Positions 4,649 to 5,654 of a DNA stretch of 5,654 bases are shown piece by piece (within the stretch, counting starts at the first letter, position 1; every line of letters starts with the position of its first letter). The DNA comes from a bacterium (lineage in GTDB: Bacteria > Zhuqueibacterota > Zhuqueibacteria > Thermofontimicrobiales > Thermofontimicrobiaceae). The DNA lies in assembly GCA_025453735.1 (NCBI GenBank), contig JALOPY010000198.1:1-5654 (forward strand). The letters run 5' to 3'. The notes beneath the pieces are model-generated. The model was not told the origin of the DNA, did no database searches, and was given only the letters and a program-made list of their open reading frames with translations. Made by a program: the position numbers and the translations under genes.

Positions 4649-5654
4649 ATGATGAATCGGTTGAAATTTTTAGTAATTATCATATTTATTTCTGCCAGCA
4701 ATTATTTGCCAGATCTTTTCGGATCTGACATTAAGATAACTGCCACAGTTGATCGAACAACCATCGGAATCAACCAGACATTCACCCTGGAAGTCGAGCT
4801 TTCGGGTGAGGGAGCAAATAAGGCAGGAGACCCGAAGTTACCAGATATCAGCGATTTCGCGACATTCATGGGAAATTCCGGGACGTCAACAAACATGCAA
4901 ATTATCAATGGCAAAATGAGCTTGTCAACAACATATTCGTTCACGTTCATGGCAACCAAAGTGGGGAAATTCACTATTTCCCCGGTGATCATCAATTTTA
5001 ACGGACAGGAATATAGCTCAACGCCGATCTCGATTGAGGTCGCTCAATCCACAACGCCGCCGCCACAATCCCGGCAACGAGACGCCCGAACTCCTGCTGA
5101 TCAGCCTTCGTTACAAAATCTTGAAGATAATTTATTTCTGCACGTCTCGGTCAATAAAAGACGGGTTTATGTCAATGAGCCTATAATTTTAGCATACAAG
5201 ATTTATACGCGAGTGACTGTGACCCAATATGGCATTGGTAAATTGCCCAACACCGCAGGTTTTTGGGCGGAGGAATTTCCTCTGGGAAATCAGCCCAAAA
5301 CCTATGAAGAAATTTTAAATGGAAAAAAATACATGGTGGCGGAAATCAAGCGAACGGCGCTATTTCCAACGGACGCTGGAACAAAAACGATTGGACCGAT
5401 GGAAATCGAATGCAGCATTCGCGTGCAACAGCAACGTCGCTCGATTTTCGATAGCTTTTTTGATGATCCTTTTTTTGGAAGAACAGTAAATCAAACGATT
5501 GCCTCAAAGTCACTCAATGTGGAAGTTCTTCCCCTGCCGGATGAAAATAGACCGAAAAGTTTTTCAGGATTAGTCGGGCAGTTCAATCTGTCAGCCGATG
5601 TTGACAAGACATCAATCAAAACGAATGAAGCAATCTCGCTGAAGATCAAGATTA
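4649..5654 (+). CDS. batD: BatD, periplasmic beta-domain protein (3' truncated)
   Basis: The frame is open from the ATG at 4649 to the window end, giving 335 residues; no stop is reached, and BatD proteins are usually nearer 600 residues, so roughly half is present. Residues 1-25 form a signal peptide (MNRLKFLVIIIFISA). Domain 1 (27-132) is a beta-sandwich starting ITATVDRTTIGINQTFTLEVEL and ending in ISPVIINFNGQEYSSTPISIEV. A Pro/Gln/Arg-rich linker (133-158) follows. Domain 2 (162-294) contains VYVNEPIILAYKIYT, GFWAEEF and the characteristic DSFFDDPFFG (268-277). Domain 3 begins at about 306 (GLVGQFNLSADVDKTSIKTNEAISLKIKI). These are hallmarks of BatD, an inner-membrane-anchored protein that exposes its domains to the periplasm; the membrane anchor should lie beyond the window. 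Unlike the tight spacing of the upstream genes, it sits 343 nt after batC and may have its own promoter. Confidence 0.92.
   Translation, partial: MMNRLKFLVIIIFISASNYLPDLFGSDIKITATVDRTTIGINQTFTLEVELSGEGANKAGDPKLPDISDFATFMGNSGTSTNMQIINGKMSLSTTYSFTFMATKVGKFTISPVIINFNGQEYSSTPISIEVAQSTTPPPQSRQRDARTPADQPSLQNLEDNLFLHVSVNKRRVYVNEPIILAYKIYTRVTVTQYGIGKLPNTAGFWAEEFPLGNQPKTYEEILNGKKYMVAEIKRTALFPTDAGTKTIGPMEIECSIRVQQQRRSIFDSFFDDPFFGRTVNQTIASKSLNVEVLPLPDENRPKSFSGLVGQFNLSADVDKTSIKTNEAISLKIKI

Overview
The window carries most of a Bat ("Bacteroides aerotolerance"-type) locus, all on the + strand. It reads: end of a SurA/PrsA-like chaperone gene, a BatD-like/DUF4381-like membrane protein, batA, batB, batC, a 343-nt gene-free gap, then the first part of batD, which runs off the right edge. 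Assignments come from reading the translations (von Willebrand A MIDAS residues, TPR repeats, BatD-style beta domains, gene order); no database search was possible.

Organism: the full BatA-BatB-BatC-BatD set, a glutamine-rich BatC tail and moderate, AT-leaning base composition suggest a Gram-negative member of the wider Bacteroidota/FCB group or a neighbouring uncultured phylum (a Calditrichota/KSB1-like lineage is my guess). A near-perfect Shine-Dalgarno site (AAGGAGGTG) before batA argues mildly against a typical Bacteroidota member, since these rarely use such sites. The phylum is not settled by this sequence.

Layout: 1-445 is the C-terminal part of a SurA-N-type protein that seems to have no parvulin domain. 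The gaps that follow are 11 nt, 3 nt (batA), 29 nt (batB) and 1 nt (batC), so 1-4305 looks like one transcription unit with translational coupling. Positions 4306-4648 hold no gene: there is a probable terminator-like hairpin right after batC, a 16-bp perfect inverted repeat, a degenerate TCTGTG-type repeat and a weak promoter candidate. batD starts at 4649 and is still open at 5654.

Working model: BatA and BatB are membrane-anchored VWA proteins with intact metal sites. BatC is an exported TPR protein, and BatD and the BatD-like/DUF4381-like protein put beta-sandwich domains in the periplasm. Such sets normally work with a MoxR AAA+ ATPase and a DUF58 protein, which are not in this window. 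The molecular role of Bat complexes is still poorly defined (envelope stress, oxidative tolerance or metal-dependent protein assembly have been proposed). Nothing here proves a new system; the most unusual points are the parvulin-less chaperone, the shared beta motif in two neighbouring genes, and the repeat-bearing gap that splits batC from batD.
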